Assembly (NCBI GenBank): GCA_902766575.1
Contig: CACXED010000009.1
Coordinates: forward strand, 1 to 14,606
DNA length: 14,606 nt
Origin: an uncultured Ruminococcus sp.
GTDB taxonomy: Bacteria; Bacillota; Clostridia; Oscillospirales; CAG-272
Direction of reading: 5' to 3'
The notes beneath the pieces are model-generated. The model saw only the letters and a list, made by a program, of their open reading frames with translations, ran no database searches and was not told the DNA's origin. Positions within the stretch are counted from its first letter, which is position 1, and the number at the start of each line of letters is the position of its first letter. This document shows, one piece after another, positions 11,988 to 14,606 of the stretch. The position numbers were made by a program, and so were the translations under genes.

Positions 11988-13275
11988 TTTCGTCCTCCTC
12001 GTCCTCGCCGCAGAGCGTACCGTTCAAAAAATAGACCGTATCGAGCGTCGGGAGCTTTGCCGCGGCGATTATATCCTCGCGGGTCACGGCTCTGAGTTTT
12101 TCGACCATCTCGTCCGGCTCGCCCGGGATATTGAAGATCATGCGCCCGAGATACCAGTTCTCAAGCCCTCTCGCGCTGTCGGCGAGCTCGTTGTAGCTGT
12201 TTATAAGGAACAGCAGAGCACCGTTCATTTCCTCGTCGGTGAAGTCTCCGCGCCGGACGGCTTCGAGCTGATCTAAGATAGCCTTTTCGGCGACCTCGCG
12301 GTTCGAGACCTCGATTCCCGACTGGATCATCAGCAGTCCCTTTGCAGCGTCGGGCGAGCTCTGGCAGTAGTAGCAGAGGCTCATTTTCTCTCTGACGTTC
12401 ATAAAGAGCTTTGACGTGACCGCTCCGCCGTAGATCGCGTTGCAGAGCATCAGCGCCGGGTACTCCGGATCGGCGAGGGTCAGTCCCGAGCGCATACCTA
12501 TGACGAGCTTGCCCTGATTTACCGGCATATCCTCGGTGATAGTCTTAGGCTCTGCCGCCGAGCGTATGACCTCGGTAGCGGGGAGAGCTATCGGCTCGCG
12601 CTCAAAGGAGAAGATCGAGCGGAGCCTGTCCGCAAGCGCGTCGGCGTCGCACTGTCCGACGAAGAAGATCTCTATGGGATAGTGCCTCAGCGCGTATTTA
12701 TACTGACTGAAAAGGCTCTCGGGCGTGCAGGCGGAAGTCTCGTCGACCGTACCGGTCTCGGTGAGTCCAAAGCGTTCGCCCCGGCACATCTCCTCGATAC
12801 AGCGTCGGTAGGCGTAGTAGACCTTGTTATTTATTGAAGCGTTTATCGCGTCGATCTGATTGTTCTTTTCGCTCTCGGTGTAGTCGGGGTCAAAGCCCTC
12901 GCCGACCTTGATCGGGTGGAGCAGGAGCTCTCCGAGCATATCGGTCATCTCGGCGACGAGATCCTCTCCGCCTATCGCATACGAGGAGTCGAGCATATCC
13001 GCGCAGAGCCCGAACACCTGCACGTCGCCGCGCTTTGAGCAGCGGGTCGATATCCCGGCGGCGTAGAGGTAGTCGAGCCGCTTGTTTATCGCCGCCATAT
13101 CCGGATATTTCTCCGAGCCGCGCAGAAGTATGTTCGGTATCAGCGAGTTCATCGCGTTCACCCCTGCCTCGAGCGGCGCGGTGAAGGAGACCGACATGAA
13201 ATTCGTTTTGAACTTGCCGGTGGGCAGGCAGTGAAGCCTTACGCCGTCGGCTATAGAGATATTCTGAAGTCCCAT
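11980..13275 (-). CDS. M16 family protein without the zinc motif, YfmF-like
   Basis: The 431-residue protein has M16 architecture but lacks HxxEH; the equivalent stretch reads MNSLIPNILLRGSEKYP (42-58). The second lobe keeps YGGAVTSKLFMNVREKMSLCYYC (around 285-307, spanning the Arg and Tyr typical of the non-catalytic partner). This matches YfmF/YmfF-type proteins, the partner of YfmH. The pair resembles two-subunit M16 peptidases, where one subunit carries zinc and the other completes the substrate chamber. It is the first gene of the operon, about 45 nt after the promoter start site; the ribosome-binding site is weak (GTGAG, 6 nt away). The acidic C-terminus EDEEDENA is written with codons that also form the ribosome-binding site of the next gene. 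Confidence 0.88.
   Translation of the reverse strand: MGLQNISIADGVRLHCLPTGKFKTNFMSVSFTAPLEAGVNAMNSLIPNILLRGSEKYPDMAAINKRLDYLYAAGISTRCSKRGDVQVFGLCADMLDSSYAIGGEDLVAEMTDMLGELLLHPIKVGEGFDPDYTESEKNNQIDAINASINNKVYYAYRRCIEEMCRGERFGLTETGTVDETSACTPESLFSQYKYALRHYPIEIFFVGQCDADALADRLRSIFSFEREPIALPATEVIRSAAEPKTITEDMPVNQGKLVIGMRSGLTLADPEYPALMLCNAIYGGAVTSKLFMNVREKMSLCYYCQSSPDAAKGLLMIQSGIEVSNREVAEKAILDQLEAVRRGDFTDEEMNGALLFLINSYNELADSARGLENWYLGRMIFNIPGEPDEMVEKLRAVTREDIIAAAKLPTLDTVYFLNGTLCGEDEEDENA
11994..11999 (-). promoter_or_regulatory. consensus ribosome-binding site of the yfmH-like gene
   Basis: AGGAGG on the minus strand, 6 nt before the ATG at 11985-11987, lies inside the codons for the acidic C-terminus of the upstream gene. 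Confidence 0.88.
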
Positions 13276-13326
13276 GTTAAGCTCACTTTCTTTGGAATTT
13301 ACTTTTTCCCTTATAATTTATCTTCT

Positions 13327-13355
13327 ATTTTACACCCGTTCGCGTGATAATTCAA
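13327..13355 (-). promoter_or_regulatory. promoter of the yfmF-yfmH-lgt-folD operon
   Basis: TTGAAT (13350-13355, 4 of 6 matches) and TAAAAT (13327-13332, 5 of 6) are 17 bp apart on the minus strand, in the 107-bp gap after the ComEC-like gene. The leader is about 45 nt. No clear terminator for the ComEC-like gene is seen in this gap, so read-through is possible. Confidence 0.65.
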
Positions 13356-13382
13356 CACCGGTGATGTAAATTTTCAAAAATT

Positions 13383-14606
13383 TTACGGTTTTGCCGTGAA
13401 TCTGAGTTCCTCCGACGCAATATCGAAGCTGTAGCCCGACGCAGGCTCCGGCTCTGACTTTATTTTCGGTCCGTGAGTACCGATCACGACGGTTCCCGAA
13501 AGCTCCTGCCCGGATTCCCAGAGCGAGGCTCCCGCATAGGTGACTGTCCGCTCTCCGAGCTCGAAGTCGAGCCGTATCAGCTGATGCGACGAGCGCTCCA
13601 GATACTCCGGCTCTCCGACCCGGATGCTCACGCCGTGAAAGTCAATGAGCGCGGCGTCCGGGCGAGGATAGTATTCAACCGTCACTCCGAGCTCACCGGC
13701 AAGCTCGGCGATGTCTTTTGCAAACAGCGCGTCGCTGTCGCTCACCGGCTCCGGGAGCAGAAAGCGCCGGACGAGACGCTCTTTGCAGAGCTGCTTCAGC
13801 GCCTGCGTGTGCGCCCGGTGAAGATGGGTCAGCATACAGGTGTCTATCTCGGCGACGCGTTCGTCCGAGAGCCCGCGCGCGGTCTTTATCATCAGCAGCC
13901 GCGAGCCCGACGAGATATCCGCGACGAGACACTCTCCGCCCGATATGACGGCGACCGCGTCGTTATCTGAATAATTGAAGCAGCGCAGCCCGGCGCTTTT
14001 TGCCGAATAAGCGTCGTAAGCTCCCGCTAAGACGAGGAAAACCATCGCCGATATCCCGAATACTCCCAGCGACCTGAACCAGTCCGCGCCCGGTCTCCTC
14101 GAAAGCAATACGAGCCCGGCCGCGGTCAGCAGCAAAACCGGAAGGAAAAAGGGATATCTCAGCGAGACGAGCGCTCCGCACGCCGAAAATCCCGACGCGA
14201 CGGCTCTTATCATCGAACAGAGCAGCGACAGCAGGAATCCGATCCGTCCGGCTAAAAATCCGGCTCCGCAGACGGCGATTATCGCATAGGGGATCGCGAG
14301 GATCAGCGTAAGCGATATCAGCGGGGTCAGCAGCAGCGTCGCCGGAATACAGAGCAGCGAGGTCTCGCCAAAGCAGATCCACTGAATCGGCGTCACGAAC
14401 ATCACCGCTCCGAGCGACACGATCATCCCGGCAAAAAGCTCTCTCATCGCCGCCGGGATATTCCATTCCCACGCGATCCGGAACAGCCGTCCGCGCAGGG
14501 TGACGTCGGCTCCGTACACAAGCAGTATTCCGAGCGTCGCGGCAAACGACATCAGAAATCCCGCGTCGGCAAGAGCCGCCGGATCGGCGAGGACCATCAG
14601 ATATCC
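13383..14606 (-). CDS. ComEC/Rec2-type competence membrane protein, C-terminal part (cut by window edge)
   Basis: The frame is open through the window edge, so only the last 407 residues are seen; ComEC proteins are usually about 700 or more. The visible part begins inside the competence domain (ADPAALADAGFLMSFAATLGIL, matching the family's DxGFxLSF block). It continues with about six hydrophobic segments (to about residue 195, counting from the first in-window Met at 14597), and ends in a metallo-beta-lactamase-like domain. In that domain the usual HxHxDH reads HLHRAH (258-263), with the Asp replaced by Ala, and following metal ligands are not obvious. ComEC forms the channel that carries single-stranded DNA across the membrane during transformation. 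The gene stands upstream of the yfmF operon, same strand. The true start lies outside the window. Confidence 0.85.
   Translation of the reverse strand, partial: GYLMVLADPAALADAGFLMSFAATLGILLVYGADVTLRGRLFRIAWEWNIPAAMRELFAGMIVSLGAVMFVTPIQWICFGETSLLCIPATLLLTPLISLTLILAIPYAIIAVCGAGFLAGRIGFLLSLLCSMIRAVASGFSACGALVSLRYPFFLPVLLLTAAGLVLLSRRPGADWFRSLGVFGISAMVFLVLAGAYDAYSAKSAGLRCFNYSDNDAVAVISGGECLVADISSGSRLLMIKTARGLSDERVAEIDTCMLTHLHRAHTQALKQLCKERLVRRFLLPEPVSDSDALFAKDIAELAGELGVTVEYYPRPDAALIDFHGVSIRVGEPEYLERSSHQLIRLDFELGERTVTYAGASLWESGQELSGTVVIGTHGPKIKSEPEPASGYSFDIASEELRFTAKP

Overview
The window looks like chromosomal core DNA from an anaerobic, probably gut-dwelling, member of the Clostridia (Oscillospiraceae/Ruminococcaceae-like Firmicutes). 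This is inferred from the gene set (YerC/TrpR-like regulator, YqeM-like methyltransferase, Hsp33, a YfmF/YfmH M16 pair next to lgt, ComEC), from GC-rich genes separated by AT-rich gaps, and from near-perfect TTGACA-17-TATAAT promoters. No species can be named from sequence alone. Every gene I can support, protein and tRNA, is on the minus strand, so transcription runs from high to low coordinates. No gap between genes exceeds 300 bases, and I see no insertion sequence, CRISPR array, rRNA or prophage.

Layout in transcription order. (1) 14606-13383: C-terminal part of a ComEC-like membrane protein, cut by the window edge. (2) 13355-8757: an operon with its own promoter: yfmF-like, yfmH-like (M16 family pair), lgt, folD, ended by a textbook intrinsic terminator. 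These genes overlap or are close-packed (8-nt overlap, 19-nt gap, 17-nt overlap). (3) 8684-4410: a DeoR/GlpR-type regulator behind a strong promoter, then an odd E2-like protein and a fused alpha-beta 2-oxoacid dehydrogenase E1. (4) 4328-1345: a YerC/TrpR-like regulator, coupled by ATGA overlap to a class I methyltransferase, then Hsp33 and a xylose-isomerase-like TIM-barrel protein. (5) 1319-383: a secreted CBM9-like protein with a consensus promoter that has an 11-bp G tract just upstream. (6) 335-34: a tRNA-Val, tRNA-Asp, tRNA-Phe operon behind a perfect sigma-A promoter with A-tracts upstream.

The most unusual part is the dehydrogenase locus. The E1 protein keeps its thiamine diphosphate motifs and its catalytic regions. 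Its E2-like partner keeps only the peripheral subunit-binding domain and a decayed acyltransferase fold: no lipoyl domain, no HxxxDG active-site motif, and no E3 gene beside it. This suggests either a lipoyl carrier encoded elsewhere or a non-catalytic scaffold for a lipoate-independent thiamine enzyme. Other points worth a look are the G11 tract at the promoter of the secreted protein, a perfect 17-bp inverted repeat in the leader of the YerC-like operon, a Phe in place of a conserved His in Lgt, and a decayed metal-binding motif in ComEC.
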